Made by a program: the position numbers and the translations under genes. Below, piece after piece: positions 31,231 to 40,974 of a DNA stretch of 64,000 nt (positions are counted from its first letter, which is position 1; each line of letters begins with the position of its first letter). Source of the DNA: Flavobacteriaceae bacterium PS02338. Its GTDB lineage: Bacteria > Bacteroidota > Bacteroidia > Sphingobacteriales > Sphingobacteriaceae. The notes under the pieces are model-generated. The model was not told the DNA's origin, searched no databases, and was given only the letters and a program-made list of their open reading frames with translations. The DNA is taken from positions 868,001 through 932,000 of the forward strand of contig JASCOD010000001.1 in assembly GCA_029959615.1 (NCBI GenBank). The letters are read 5' to 3'.

Positions 31231-33714
31231 ATGAAAAGAATTTCACTTTTATTGTGGTTTAGCTTACTTGCTGCGCCCTTATTTGCTCAGATACAAAGTC
31301 CAGATGCATTTTTGGGTTATGAGTTGGGTACGCATTTCTCTGCCCATCAAAAAGTAGTTGACTATTTTAAAGAAGTAGCCGCTAAAAGCAATAATGTAAA
31401 ACTGCAATCTTATGGGAAAACCTATGAAGGAAGAGAATTGCTGTTTGCTATAGTCTCCGATCCCTCAAATATGGAAAGATTAGAACAGATCAGGACAAAT
31501 AACGTTGCTATTTCTAACAATGATAAGAGCGTAAAGCTCACCAAGCAGCCTGTTATAGTATGGTTAAGCTATAATGTGCATGGTAACGAGGCTAATTCTA
31601 CCGAAACAGCCATGAAAGTGCTGTATACTTTAGCTGAAGCGAAAGAGGAAAAAGTTAAAGCTTGGCTAAAAAATACGGTAGTGATTATTGACCCTTGCCT
31701 AAATCCGGATGGTAGAGAAAGATATGTGAATTATTTCAATAGTGTAGTAGGCACGGTTCCCAATCCTGATCCTACGGCGAGAGAACATTATGAACCTTGG
31801 CCAGGAGGTAGAACAAATCATTACTATTTCGACCTTAACCGAGATTGGGCTTGGCAAACGCAAATTGAAAGTGAACAACGGTTAAGACAATACCACCAAT
31901 GGTTGCCGCAGGTTCATGTCGATTTTCATGAGCAGGGCTATAACGAACCTTATTATTTTGCGCCAGCGGCAGAGCCGATACATCAGGCCGTTACGCCTTG
32001 GCAAAGAGATTTTCAGGTCATTGTAGGGAAAAATAATGCGAAGTATTTTGATGAAAATGGCTGGCAGTATTTTACCAAAGAACGTTTTGATCTATTGTAT
32101 CCATCTTATGGTGATACTTATCCCTTGTATAATGGCGCCATTGGAATGACCTATGAACAAGGCGGAATAAGGGCCGGCTTGTCTGTAATTACTGCAGATG
32201 GGGATACACTTACGTTGAAAGATAGGATTTCGCATCATTTTACGACTTCGATGTCTACCTTAGAAATTTCATCGGCTTATGCTGATAAATTAGTGACAGA
32301 ATTTAGAAAGTTTTTTGAGCAAAGTTTAACGCCAACAACTGTTTATAAGAGTTATGTGATTAAAGCACAGCATATTTCGAGACTGCGCAAACTAGCAGAG
32401 TTACTGACGAAAAATAAAATTACCTATGCTTTTGGCTCAGAAAGAACGGAGCGGAGTTTAAACGGCTATAATTACGAAACAAAAAAGGTAGAGCAATTTA
32501 GGCTAGAGCGTAATGATATGGTGGTTAATGTAGCTCAAAAGCATGGTGTACTGGCCAATATTCTTTTTGAACCGCAGACCGCTATTACCGATTCTAACAC
32601 TTATGATATTACGGCATGGGCACTACCTTATGCCTATGGACTTAATGCCTACGGGGTTAAGGAAGCGATGTCGGGAGTACATCCTTTTATTGAAGAACAG
32701 AAGAAAAGTGTTGTAAATGCAACGAAACCTTATGCTTGGGTATTGGCTTGGAATGGCTTAGAAGATGCCAAAGTGTTGATGGCGCTACAACAGAGAGATA
32801 TTAAAGTGCGAATGGCAGAGCAGGCATTTACCATTGGAGGGGTAGTTTATAAAGCAGGTACACTACTCGTATATAGGGCAGAGAATGAAAAAAGAAATTC
32901 TGGTTTTCAGCAACAGTTGGAAAAATTACTTAAAGATTTAAGTGCGGACTTTAAAGTATTAAGTTCTGGCTTTGTAGAGAAAGGAAAGGATTTCGGTTCT
33001 TCTACTTATAGGATGTTGCCTGTGCCAAAAGTAGCGGTATTAGCCGGACAGGATGCGTCGTCGCAATCGCTGGGAGAGATCTGGCATTTCTTTGAACAAG
33101 AGTTGAACTATCCAATCTCTATATTGAATATATCTTCGGCAGCAAGTTTAGATATCTATAAAGTAAACACTTTAATAGTACCCGATGGTTATTATGGAGA
33201 TAAATTGGCAGAGCAGTTGTCGCCCTGGGTTACAGCTGGAGGCAGGTTAATTTTATTGGAAGATGCTATAGGTGCATTTATTGGGAAGAAGCCATTTCAA
33301 ATTAAACGTAAGGAAGAGCCTAAAAACAATGATACAAAAAGCGTAGGCTCCCAAACCTATAGTAGTAGAGACCATGACGACTTCAGTAACTCTATTCCGG
33401 GTGCTATATATAAGGTATATCTAGATCAAAGCCATTCCTTAAGTTATGGAATTGGAAAATTTTACTACACCTTAAAAACAGATGCCAATATTTACGAAAC
33501 CCTAGAAGACGGATGGAATATCGGCACTTTAAGATCGGATAGTTACGTGTCGGGTTTAGCAGGAGAGAAGGTTAAACGTAAAATCTCTTCAGGCGTGTTG
33601 TTTTCTACTCAAGAGATTGGTAAAGGACAAGTTTTGTATCTCTCAACAAGCGTACTTTTTAGAAGTTTTTGGGAAACTGGGAAACAATTATTATTAAACA
33701 GCCTGTTTTTTTAA
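31231..33714 (+). CDS. Secreted M14-family zinc carboxypeptidase
   Basis: The 827-residue product has a signal peptide (MKRISLLLWFSLLAAPLFA) and an M14 domain in the first 350 residues. Zinc ligands appear in YNVHGNEANSTETAM (H..E) and in HVDFHEQGYNEPYYFAP, with DPCLNPDGRERYVNYFNS containing substrate-binding residues. The remaining 450 residues have GLEDAKVLMALQQRDIKV and a glutamine-amidotransferase-like segment (TLIVPDGYYGDKLAEQLSPWVTAGG). The long C-terminal extension is common in Bacteroidota homologues. It probably acts on peptides in the periplasm or outside. Confidence 0.9.
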   Translation: MKRISLLLWFSLLAAPLFAQIQSPDAFLGYELGTHFSAHQKVVDYFKEVAAKSNNVKLQSYGKTYEGRELLFAIVSDPSNMERLEQIRTNNVAISNNDKSVKLTKQPVIVWLSYNVHGNEANSTETAMKVLYTLAEAKEEKVKAWLKNTVVIIDPCLNPDGRERYVNYFNSVVGTVPNPDPTAREHYEPWPGGRTNHYYFDLNRDWAWQTQIESEQRLRQYHQWLPQVHVDFHEQGYNEPYYFAPAAEPIHQAVTPWQRDFQVIVGKNNAKYFDENGWQYFTKERFDLLYPSYGDTYPLYNGAIGMTYEQGGIRAGLSVITADGDTLTLKDRISHHFTTSMSTLEISSAYADKLVTEFRKFFEQSLTPTTVYKSYVIKAQHISRLRKLAELLTKNKITYAFGSERTERSLNGYNYETKKVEQFRLERNDMVVNVAQKHGVLANILFEPQTAITDSNTYDITAWALPYAYGLNAYGVKEAMSGVHPFIEEQKKSVVNATKPYAWVLAWNGLEDAKVLMALQQRDIKVRMAEQAFTIGGVVYKAGTLLVYRAENEKRNSGFQQQLEKLLKDLSADFKVLSSGFVEKGKDFGSSTYRMLPVPKVAVLAGQDASSQSLGEIWHFFEQELNYPISILNISSAASLDIYKVNTLIVPDGYYGDKLAEQLSPWVTAGGRLILLEDAIGAFIGKKPFQIKRKEEPKNNDTKSVGSQTYSSRDHDDFSNSIPGAIYKVYLDQSHSLSYGIGKFYYTLKTDANIYETLEDGWNIGTLRSDSYVSGLAGEKVKRKISSGVLFSTQEIGKGQVLYLSTSVLFRSFWETGKQLLLNSLFF

Positions 33715-33876
33715 ACCTAATAAGTAGTGTTAATATCCTGTGTTTCTTTTGTTAAAGAAATATGTTGAAAAATACGTTTATGTTAAAAAATGTTAAATAA
33801 AATTTGTGTTACATGGATAATGTCTCTATATTGGCTTTTAATTAATTATTAACTAACCTAAATTTTTAAAAAGTTT

Positions 33877-36800
33877 ATGAAAAAACTTCTACAAAGTTTG
33901 TTCATTTTGCTATTCGTGGCTACTTCAGCTATTGCGCAAAATAGAACAATTACTGGTACGGTTACTTCTAAGGAAGATGGACTGCCAATACCAGGTGTGA
34001 GTGTAAAAGTAAAGGGAACTAATATTGGCGTTTCTACAGGCGCAAATGGTAAGTTTTCCCTATCTGTTCCATCTAATGCAACCGCATTAGAATTTAGCTC
34101 CCTCGGTTTCGGTACCCAGACAATAACGATTGGTTCGGAAAACGTTGTGAATGCTTCTCTTTCTGGAAATTCTAAGGACTTGAGTGAAATCGTTGTAGTT
34201 GGATACGGAGTGAAGTCTGTAAAAGATATGACTGGTTCTTCGGCGAGAGTTTCTGGTAATAAATTAGCAGAGCAGCCAATAGAGAGCTTTGATAAAGCTT
34301 TGTCCGGTAAGGCTGCGGGTGTTCAAATCTCTAGTTCAGGTGGTACTTTGGCCGATGGCGTTGCCATTAGAATTAGAGGTGTAAACTCTATTTCTACAAG
34401 CTCACTTCCATTGGTGGTAATAGATGGTATTCCAGCAAATACGCGTGAAAATTTAAATACTTTCAACAGTGGAAATGGAACTCGTTTTGATCCTTTGGCC
34501 CTATTAAATCCTAATGATATTGAATCTATTGATGTATTAAAAGATGCGGGTGCTGCTGTGTTGTATGGTTCTAGAGCGGCAAATGGTGTTATCTTAGTTA
34601 CTACAAAGAAGGGTAAACAAGGAACAAATAAAATTACATTTGACTCTAAAGTTAATTTCGCATCTGCTTCTAAAGTTCCTAATTTGCTTAATGGAGATCA
34701 GTTCAATATGATTAATAATGAGAAAGTTAGTAATAGATGGGGTGGGCCTGTAGTTGCAAAGGATAGTGATATTGATGGAGACGGGCAGCCTGATAGAGTA
34801 GACTGGATGAAACAAATATTTAGAACAGGAACTACCTATGATAATACAGCATCTATAACTGGAGGTACTGATAAATCAAGCTATTATGGTTCGGCTAGAT
34901 ATGCAGATCAAAATGGTATACTTTATGGCAATAAATTAAAGTCTGGTTCTGCCAGAATAAATTTAGATGTGCGCCCTAAAGATTGGATTAAAGGGGGAGT
35001 TGAATTATCTTTCACTAAGATTTTAAATTATGGTGTACTTACTGATGGGTTTTTAGCAGGAGCGTCGATCGCAGGATATAATGCTGCTCCAACTGTAGCT
35101 GTATTTAATCCAAATGGTGTAAAAGGCTATAACTTAACTGCTACTACTCCAATAGGATATCTTGGATTAGGTAATAATGTTACAACTGTAAGTGGAACAA
35201 GTCTTATTGGAAACAGGGTGAACAATCCTATTGCAACTATTGATTTACAACGAAATCAAAATACAGCAGAGAATTTGGTTGGAAATGTTTATATAGAAAT
35301 ACAGCCTATTTCAGGTCTAAGAATAACAAGTAAATACGGTATAGATTATCAAAAGAATTTTGAAGATCAATATTCAAGCCCATATATTGCAGGATTGGGT
35401 CAATCTTATGGAGGTTTAGTTCAAGACAATCTTTTGGATAGAAATCAATGGGTTTGGCAAAACTATGCGACTTATGATAAGACTATTGCTAACGTTCACA
35501 GGATAAGTGCAACTGTCGGATCAGAATTTCAACGTACAAGTGAAAAACAAATATACGCTGGAGCAAATAACTTTTCTGATCCATTCTTCCAGTATATCAT
35601 AGATGGAACTTATACTGGATCTGCCCCTGGATCTAGTGATATTCTTCTTTGGTCAGGAGGAACTCTATTCTCTAATGGATTAGAGTCTTACTTTGGAAGA
35701 TTAGGATATAGTTATAATAATAAATATTTTGTTGAAGGAGCATTAAGGGCGGATGCGTTTTCAGGATTTGGAGAGTCTAACAGATGGGGTAAGTTTCCTA
35801 GTGTTTCTGCTGGCTGGATTTTGTCAGAAGAAAGCTTCTTTAAAAAGAATAAATATGTTGACTATGCAAAAATTAGAGGTAGCTACGGTTTGGTAGGTAA
35901 CTCTAGAGGAGTTGGATCTTATGCCGCTAGGACTTTGTATAGTGGAGGTGCCTATGCTTCATTGAACGGTTTTTCTAGTAGCCAACTAGGTAATGCTGAT
36001 TTGAAATGGGAAACTTCGAAAAAATTCAACATAGGTGCGGATGTAAATTTCTTTGGTAATAGGTTGAATTTGGTTACGGATTACTTCAATACCAACATAT
36101 CTGGATTGATTTTGGCAGCACCAGTACTTTACACTGTTGGTGTACCTGGATCTTCTATTACAACCAATATTGGCTCTATGAAAAATAGCGGCTTTGAGAT
36201 TACTTTGAATATAACAAATATAGTCAAGAAAGATTTTTCTTGGACTAGTTCAATCAATTATACTCATGTAAAAAATGAGGTGTTGAGCTTAGTTGCTTCA
36301 AATAATAATGCTGAAATACTAAGTTCAAGTACAGTAGCTCACGTTGGAAAACCTCTTGGTACTTATAAACTAGTTCAGTGGGCTGGAGTTCAGCAATCTA
36401 CTGGTTACCCAATGTGGTACGCTGCGGATGGAAAAACTTTGAAGATTTGGAATCAAGTGAGCCAAAAATATGAGTTCGAAAATGGTACAGCTACGACTTT
36501 GGGAGCGGCTGATCAAGTTTATCTAGATGGAAAAACTGGAACTCCAACTTTTTATGGTGGATTTGATAATAGTTTTACTTACAAAGATTTTGATCTGAAT
36601 TTCTCTATTGTTTATCAAGGAGGCAATTATCTTTACAACACTACTTTTTCAGGATTATTAGTTAACTCGTTTCAAAATAATGATGCTCGAATTTTAGACC
36701 GTTGGACACCAACTAATACAAATGCTTCTATTCCGAAGTTGTATTCGATGGATAATACTGCGAATCAAGCGTCTACTAGATTTTTGGAAAAAGGAGATTT

Positions 36801-37041
36801 CTTAAGGATGCGTACTATTTCTTTGGGATACCGTCTTAATAAAAGATGGGTAGATCGCATCGGGGTGGCAAGTCTGAGAGTATCAGCTCAAGTATATAAC
36901 GCATTTGTTATTACGGGATATAGCGGAATTGACCCAGAGGTTAACAGTAATAGAAATAACTCAAACTTGGCTACTGGATTTGACAACAGGGCAATTCCTC
37001 AACCAAGAACTTATTCACTAGGCTTAACAGCTACATTCTAA
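33877..37041 (+). CDS. SusC/RagA-family TonB-linked outer-membrane protein
   Basis: The 1054-residue product has a signal peptide (MKKLLQSLFILLFVATSAIA). A carboxypeptidase-regulatory-like domain follows (RTITGTVTSKEDGLPIPGVSV), then a TonB-box region (LSEIVVVGYG), the plug (SSARVSGNKLAEQPIESFDKALSGKAAGVQI, VVIDGIP, VLKDAGAAVLYGSRAANGVILVTTK) and a beta-barrel to the C-terminus. It imports a large substrate together with the SusD gene that follows, overlapping by 1 bp. No glycoside hydrolase or peptidase is linked, so the substrate is unknown. The 160-bp upstream region is AT-rich with no clear guide-like match. Confidence 0.93.
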   Translation: MKKLLQSLFILLFVATSAIAQNRTITGTVTSKEDGLPIPGVSVKVKGTNIGVSTGANGKFSLSVPSNATALEFSSLGFGTQTITIGSENVVNASLSGNSKDLSEIVVVGYGVKSVKDMTGSSARVSGNKLAEQPIESFDKALSGKAAGVQISSSGGTLADGVAIRIRGVNSISTSSLPLVVIDGIPANTRENLNTFNSGNGTRFDPLALLNPNDIESIDVLKDAGAAVLYGSRAANGVILVTTKKGKQGTNKITFDSKVNFASASKVPNLLNGDQFNMINNEKVSNRWGGPVVAKDSDIDGDGQPDRVDWMKQIFRTGTTYDNTASITGGTDKSSYYGSARYADQNGILYGNKLKSGSARINLDVRPKDWIKGGVELSFTKILNYGVLTDGFLAGASIAGYNAAPTVAVFNPNGVKGYNLTATTPIGYLGLGNNVTTVSGTSLIGNRVNNPIATIDLQRNQNTAENLVGNVYIEIQPISGLRITSKYGIDYQKNFEDQYSSPYIAGLGQSYGGLVQDNLLDRNQWVWQNYATYDKTIANVHRISATVGSEFQRTSEKQIYAGANNFSDPFFQYIIDGTYTGSAPGSSDILLWSGGTLFSNGLESYFGRLGYSYNNKYFVEGALRADAFSGFGESNRWGKFPSVSAGWILSEESFFKKNKYVDYAKIRGSYGLVGNSRGVGSYAARTLYSGGAYASLNGFSSSQLGNADLKWETSKKFNIGADVNFFGNRLNLVTDYFNTNISGLILAAPVLYTVGVPGSSITTNIGSMKNSGFEITLNITNIVKKDFSWTSSINYTHVKNEVLSLVASNNNAEILSSSTVAHVGKPLGTYKLVQWAGVQQSTGYPMWYAADGKTLKIWNQVSQKYEFENGTATTLGAADQVYLDGKTGTPTFYGGFDNSFTYKDFDLNFSIVYQGGNYLYNTTFSGLLVNSFQNNDARILDRWTPTNTNASIPKLYSMDNTANQASTRFLEKGDFLRMRTISLGYRLNKRWVDRIGVASLRVSAQVYNAFVITGYSGIDPEVNSNRNNSNLATGFDNRAIPQPRTYSLGLTATF

Positions 37042-38474
37042 TGAGAAAATTTATGAAAAAATCATATAATAAAGGAACATACAGAGCAATATTGTTCTCT
37101 GTTTTAATCGGACTAGGTTTTAGTTCGTGCAAGAAGCAATTATTTGAAGAGCCATTAACTAGTCTATCGCCTACTTCAGCATTTGAAACAGCTGATCGAG
37201 TGGAAAAAGCTGCGGTTGGAATGTACGATCAACTGCAAAATGCTAATTACTTAGGTGGTAGAGTTTTGATTTATGCTGACGTTAGAGGAACTGATGTAAA
37301 TCCAGCATCTTATTTTAACCCATTGCCGCAGTTTACCACAGTTACGGCTAATGATGGCTTAAGTGCTGGCGCTTGGGCAGGTGCATATCGTACTATAGGC
37401 GAAGCTAATTTATTCTTGAAGAATATGGCTGCCGCGGGAAGTGTAGTTTCAGCTGCGAAATCCAACCAATATACTGGGGAGGCTAAATTTATAAGAGCAT
37501 TGTCGTACTTTTATTTAGTGAATTTATTTGCTCAACCTTATAAATTCACCACTAATGCCACTCATTTAGGTGTGCCATTAGTATTAGTTAGTTCTTCAGC
37601 ACCTTTTGATGCAGCAAATCAAGTGTCAAGATCTACTGTGGCGCAAGTATATGATCAAATGGAAGCAGATTTAAAAGATGCGGAAGCTAAACTACCTGTT
37701 GATTATTCTGATCCAGCCTTTTCAAATGTTGCTAGAGCAACTAAGGGGGCTGCTAGAGCTCTATTAGCACGTATTTATTTGTATAAAGGTGATTATCCAA
37801 ATGCGATTATTTATGCGAATTATATTATTAATTCAAGTGGAAAATATGGCATGAATGCTAATCCGTTGACAGCTTTTAGAACATTTACTACTAAGGAGAG
37901 TATTTTTTCTGTAGCACATAATGGAGGTGATAATCCTAATACAAACAATGCTTTGGGACAACATTATTCGCCAGCACAAAGGGGAGATATTAATGTTAGT
38001 AATGAGTATGTAGCTTTAATGGATCAAACAAAAGACTTAAGATTTTTGAATTTGATTACTTCGGTGAGTAATAATTATTGGACTTTGAAATATACTTTGG
38101 TAACAGATTGGGCACCAATTTTGAGATATCCAGAGATGCTGTTGATTAAAGCGGAAGCTTTAGCAAATCAAGCTACAGGTACAACTGTTAGTACCGAAGC
38201 ATTAGGCTTAGTTAATGAAGTTCGTTTAAGATCACTTGCAGATCCAATTTCTGCTACTTCTAAAACTGATTTAATTGATAAAATTCTAATTGAACGTAGA
38301 ATAGAGTTGGCTTTTGAAGGTCAAGGTTCTTTTGATTATTTGAGAACAGGTCGTGGAATACCAGCGCATGGAACTGTAGTAGCTCAAGCATACGGATCTA
38401 ACAATGTTATTTTGCCAATACCATTTTACGAAACATCTAAAAATCCGAATTTGGTTCCAAATCCAGGTTACTAA
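37041..38474 (+). CDS. SusD/RagB-family nutrient-binding lipoprotein
   Basis: A 477-residue lipoprotein whose signal peptide ends at FSSCKKQ. The SusD fold is shown by TADRVEKAAVGMYDQLQNANY, EAKFIRALSYFYLVNLFAQPY, AARALLARIYLYKGDYPNAI (a TPR-like helix) and the C-terminal EMLLIKAEALANQA, LGLVNEVRLRS, IDKILIERRIELAFEGQGSFDYLRTGR. The TAATG junction overlaps the SusC stop; an ATG at 37053 is an alternative start with a basic n-region. It caps the SusC barrel at the cell surface. A strong terminator follows. Confidence 0.93.
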   Translation: MRKFMKKSYNKGTYRAILFSVLIGLGFSSCKKQLFEEPLTSLSPTSAFETADRVEKAAVGMYDQLQNANYLGGRVLIYADVRGTDVNPASYFNPLPQFTTVTANDGLSAGAWAGAYRTIGEANLFLKNMAAAGSVVSAAKSNQYTGEAKFIRALSYFYLVNLFAQPYKFTTNATHLGVPLVLVSSSAPFDAANQVSRSTVAQVYDQMEADLKDAEAKLPVDYSDPAFSNVARATKGAARALLARIYLYKGDYPNAIIYANYIINSSGKYGMNANPLTAFRTFTTKESIFSVAHNGGDNPNTNNALGQHYSPAQRGDINVSNEYVALMDQTKDLRFLNLITSVSNNYWTLKYTLVTDWAPILRYPEMLLIKAEALANQATGTTVSTEALGLVNEVRLRSLADPISATSKTDLIDKILIERRIELAFEGQGSFDYLRTGRGIPAHGTVVAQAYGSNNVILPIPFYETSKNPNLVPNPGY

Positions 38475-38493
38475 TATTTTTAGAATTAATTTT

Positions 38494-38531
38494 GCAGGTC
38501 AGACTATCTAAATAGTTTGACCTGCTTTTTT
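38494..38531 (+). terminator. Rho-independent terminator after susC/susD
   Basis: GCAGGTCAGACTAT pairs with ATAGTTTGACCTGC (14 bp, one G-T), loop CTAA, then TTTTTT. It ends the SusCD transcript 20 bp after the stop. Confidence 0.92.
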
Positions 38532-38540
38532 GCTTTTATT

Positions 38541-39230
38541 ATGAAAAAGTTTTCTTTTGTTATTTTTTTTCCCCTTTTGCTTGCTAGCTATTATTGTTTT
38601 GCTCAAGCGGAAGTATATATGGGCGATATTTCTGGTCCTCCGTTGAAAGAAAAGCAATATACTGATATTGTCGGTTCTCCTTATTTTATAGATCAATGGG
38701 AAAAAGGTATGGTTTCTTTAGTTAATGGAAAACAATATTCTGGGCTTCTTTTGAAATATGACGAGTTTGCTGATGAACTAAATTTCAAGTACGGTTCTGG
38801 TGAACCAATGAAATTTGTTGAAGACGTTGATTTTTTTATTATAAATCATTTTGATACAGGGACTTTAAGCCATATACAATATAAGTTTGTGAGTATATAT
38901 CTAAATAATAGAAAGGAGTTTTTGCAGTCTTATAGTTGGTCGGAAAAAGATGAATTAAAATTTCTTATAAAGCGTAAGAAAAGTATGTATACAACACAAT
39001 TATATAATTCGGCTACTAAAACTAATACGTTTGAGAATAGTTATTCCTTTTTTGTTCAAAAGAAAAATGTCCTAACTAAAATTAAGCTAAATGAAAAAGA
39101 GTTATTTAGTTTTCTAACTTCAAAATCTCAAGAAGTTGGCTTAAGGGATTATGTTAAGAAAAATGCTTTAAAAATTTCAAAGCCAGATGACTTTGCTAAA
39201 GCGATACTTTATATAAACTCTCTTAATTAG
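38541..39230 (+). CDS. Secreted hypothetical protein
   Basis: The 229-residue product has a signal peptide (MKKFSFVIFFPLLLASYYCFAQ), so it is periplasmic or outer-membrane associated. The mature part is basic and Lys/Asn-rich, with YTDIVGSPYFIDQWEKGMVSLVNGKQYSGLLLKYDEFADEL near the start. I do not recognise a named family. The ATG at 38541 is chosen over 38517, which lies inside the terminator. The gene begins 10 bp after the SusCD terminator with no room for a normal promoter in between, so it may depend on read-through or on a promoter inside susD. Confidence 0.7.
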   Translation: MKKFSFVIFFPLLLASYYCFAQAEVYMGDISGPPLKEKQYTDIVGSPYFIDQWEKGMVSLVNGKQYSGLLLKYDEFADELNFKYGSGEPMKFVEDVDFFIINHFDTGTLSHIQYKFVSIYLNNRKEFLQSYSWSEKDELKFLIKRKKSMYTTQLYNSATKTNTFENSYSFFVQKKNVLTKIKLNEKELFSFLTSKSQEVGLRDYVKKNALKISKPDDFAKAILYINSLN

Positions 39231-39253
39231 ATTAAATATCGGTTTAATTAGGA

Positions 39254-39661
39254 TTACTTTTTATCCACGCTATACTTGCCGGGACCAATAAATATAAGCC
39301 CGAAAAATACAATGCCTAATTCAATGGCATGAGAAGCACCCATAATACCTTCGCCTTTGTTGATATGAACAAGGGCGGCTATGATCATGGTAAATACCAA
39401 TAACATATTTACGGGGCGAAAGAATAAGCCAAGTAACAACAAAAAACCTCCTAAGCCTTCGGCTATTGCAGCCATAAAGCCCCAAAAGGCAGGAATAAAG
39501 TTAATGCCAATTACACTCATACTGCCTCCTAAGCCAGCCCATTTATCAGGCCCACCCATAATTTTCGGAAAGCCGTGAAACATCATCATGGCCCCCAAGC
39601 CAAGTCTTAAAATTAGTAATCCAGTATTGCGGTATTTGCCTAAAGTGTCGAAGATTGCCAT
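39254..39661 (-). CDS. DoxX-family membrane protein
   Basis: A 135-residue protein with four helices. The DoxX pattern is LLILRLGLGAMMMFHGFPKIMGG, then FWGFMAAIAEGLGGFLLLLGLFFRP, MLLVFTMIIAALVHI and HAIELGIVFFGLIFIGPGKYSVD. DoxX proteins are small membrane components whose role varies and is often linked to redox stress. It is downstream (minus strand) of a short coiled-coil gene. Confidence 0.9.
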   Translation of the reverse strand: MAIFDTLGKYRNTGLLILRLGLGAMMMFHGFPKIMGGPDKWAGLGGSMSVIGINFIPAFWGFMAAIAEGLGGFLLLLGLFFRPVNMLLVFTMIIAALVHINKGEGIMGASHAIELGIVFFGLIFIGPGKYSVDKK

Positions 39662-39689
39662 TGTTTTTAAGATGCTTTTAATGTTTTTT

Positions 39690-40007
39690 CTATTTTTTAA
39701 CTCTCGCCTCTAACCCCTCCAGATGTTTTACTCTATCTTCCAAATTAGGTAAATCTGTTAGTTTATCGTATAGCTTCTCGTTAAATCGGCGTTGCTCTTT
39801 CCATTGCAGGATAGAAACTTCCATAGAATCTTTTAGGATATTGTTAGTCTCTTCAATCTTTTGGTTAGTCTCTTGTAGTCTTAGATTGGTTTCTCCCAAT
39901 TGAAGATTGGTCTCATCTAGCTTGCTGTTAATCTGATTAACACGGCTGTTAGTTTCATCCTGTTTAATTAGCATTTCTGCTATTACTTCTATAACTGCTT
40001 TGTCCAT
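39690..40007 (-). CDS. Small coiled-coil protein
   Basis: The 105-residue product is dominated by heptad-like repeats of the form LxETNLxLxETN (residues 22-60: NSKLDETNLQLGETNLRLQE and onward), predicting a parallel coiled coil. There is no signal peptide. The regularity of the 7-codon repeat suggests growth by tandem duplication. It sits between the S66 peptidase and DoxX genes on the same strand. Function unknown. Confidence 0.65.
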   Translation of the reverse strand: MDKAVIEVIAEMLIKQDETNSRVNQINSKLDETNLQLGETNLRLQETNQKIEETNNILKDSMEVSILQWKEQRRFNEKLYDKLTDLPNLEDRVKHLEGLEARVKK

Positions 40008-40035
40008 GGTAGTATGGTTTTAAATTTATCCTAAT

Positions 40036-40935
40036 TTACAAATATTTTAGTTTTACTTCGGTATTTGTAACGGTTAAAGATACGGTTTTGCCCAAAACCA
40101 TTGCACGGTTATCGGCAATATGGCCCGAAGGAAAACAGAAAGCAACAGGATAATTATATGCTGCCACTTGCTCCCAAATCACCTCTTCTGGAGTCTGACC
40201 AAAATAAATACTCTCTTCGCCAATTTCGTTAAAAGCACCAACTACCAAACCTTTCAGTTTTGCCAATTTGCCTTTGCGTTTCAGTGTGCGCATCATTCGA
40301 TCTATCGAATATTCGTGTTCTCCAACGTCCTCAATAAATAAGATTTTATCATCGAAATCCATTTCGGAAACAGAACCCTCTATAGCAAGCAATAAGGTTA
40401 AATTGCCACCAATTAAAATACCTTCTGCATTCCCATCTCTGCCAGCAAAATCGCTTGGATAGGTGTAAGTGTCATTCTCCCCAAATAAAGCTTTTCTGAG
40501 GCTCTCTAATGCTTCAGGAGTGCTCTCTTCGAAAGTGTATGGCATTTGTCCGTGAATGCTCTGTATTTCGAACTGTGCAAACACATGGGAAAGCAAGATG
40601 GTAATGTCGCTAAAACCAACCAACCATTTAGGGTTTTCGTTAAAGGCAGTGAAATCCAACTCATCGATAATACGAATGGTACCATAGCCACCACGACCAG
40701 CAATAATTGCTTTAATCGAAGGGTCGTCTAAAAATTGTTGAATATCTTGCGCCCGTAATTCGTCTGTACCAGAAAATTGGTTGTGCGAACCAGTTACAGT
40801 TTCTCCCAAAACCACCTCCAATCCCCAACGTTGTAGAATCTCAATTCCCTTGTCAATAGGTTTGGGAAGTTTCTTTGCGGGACAAACAATAGCAACTTTA
40901 TCTCCCTTTTTTAAATATGGTGGCTGTTTAATCAT
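40036..40935 (-). CDS. S66-family LD-carboxypeptidase
   Basis: The 299-residue product starts MIKQPPYLKKGDKVAIVCPA and has the S66 pattern: AIIAGRGGYGTIRIIDELDF with PKWLVGFSDITILLSH around the catalytic serine (GFSD), IGGNLTLLLAIEGS, ILFIEDVGEHEYSIDRMMRTL (catalytic Glu) and CFPSGHIADN (catalytic His). It cleaves the terminal D-Ala of muropeptide tetrapeptides during cell-wall recycling. A longer frame from 41052 overlaps the metG promoter and start, so 40935 is preferred. Confidence 0.92.
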   Translation of the reverse strand: MIKQPPYLKKGDKVAIVCPAKKLPKPIDKGIEILQRWGLEVVLGETVTGSHNQFSGTDELRAQDIQQFLDDPSIKAIIAGRGGYGTIRIIDELDFTAFNENPKWLVGFSDITILLSHVFAQFEIQSIHGQMPYTFEESTPEALESLRKALFGENDTYTYPSDFAGRDGNAEGILIGGNLTLLLAIEGSVSEMDFDDKILFIEDVGEHEYSIDRMMRTLKRKGKLAKLKGLVVGAFNEIGEESIYFGQTPEEVIWEQVAAYNYPVAFCFPSGHIADNRAMVLGKTVSLTVTNTEVKLKYL

Positions 40936-40947
40936 GTTAAAAAGGCT

Positions 40948-40955
40948 TATCTTTG
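40948..40955 (+). promoter_or_regulatory. -7 element TATCTTTG for metG
   Basis: TATCTTTG matches TAnnTTTG. Transcription should begin near 40962. An in-frame stop (TAA) at 40966-40968 lies between this point and the TTG at 40975, which forces the unusual start codon and a leader of only about 13 nt. Confidence 0.55.
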
Positions 40956-40974
40956 CCAAAATAAATAAATTGTT

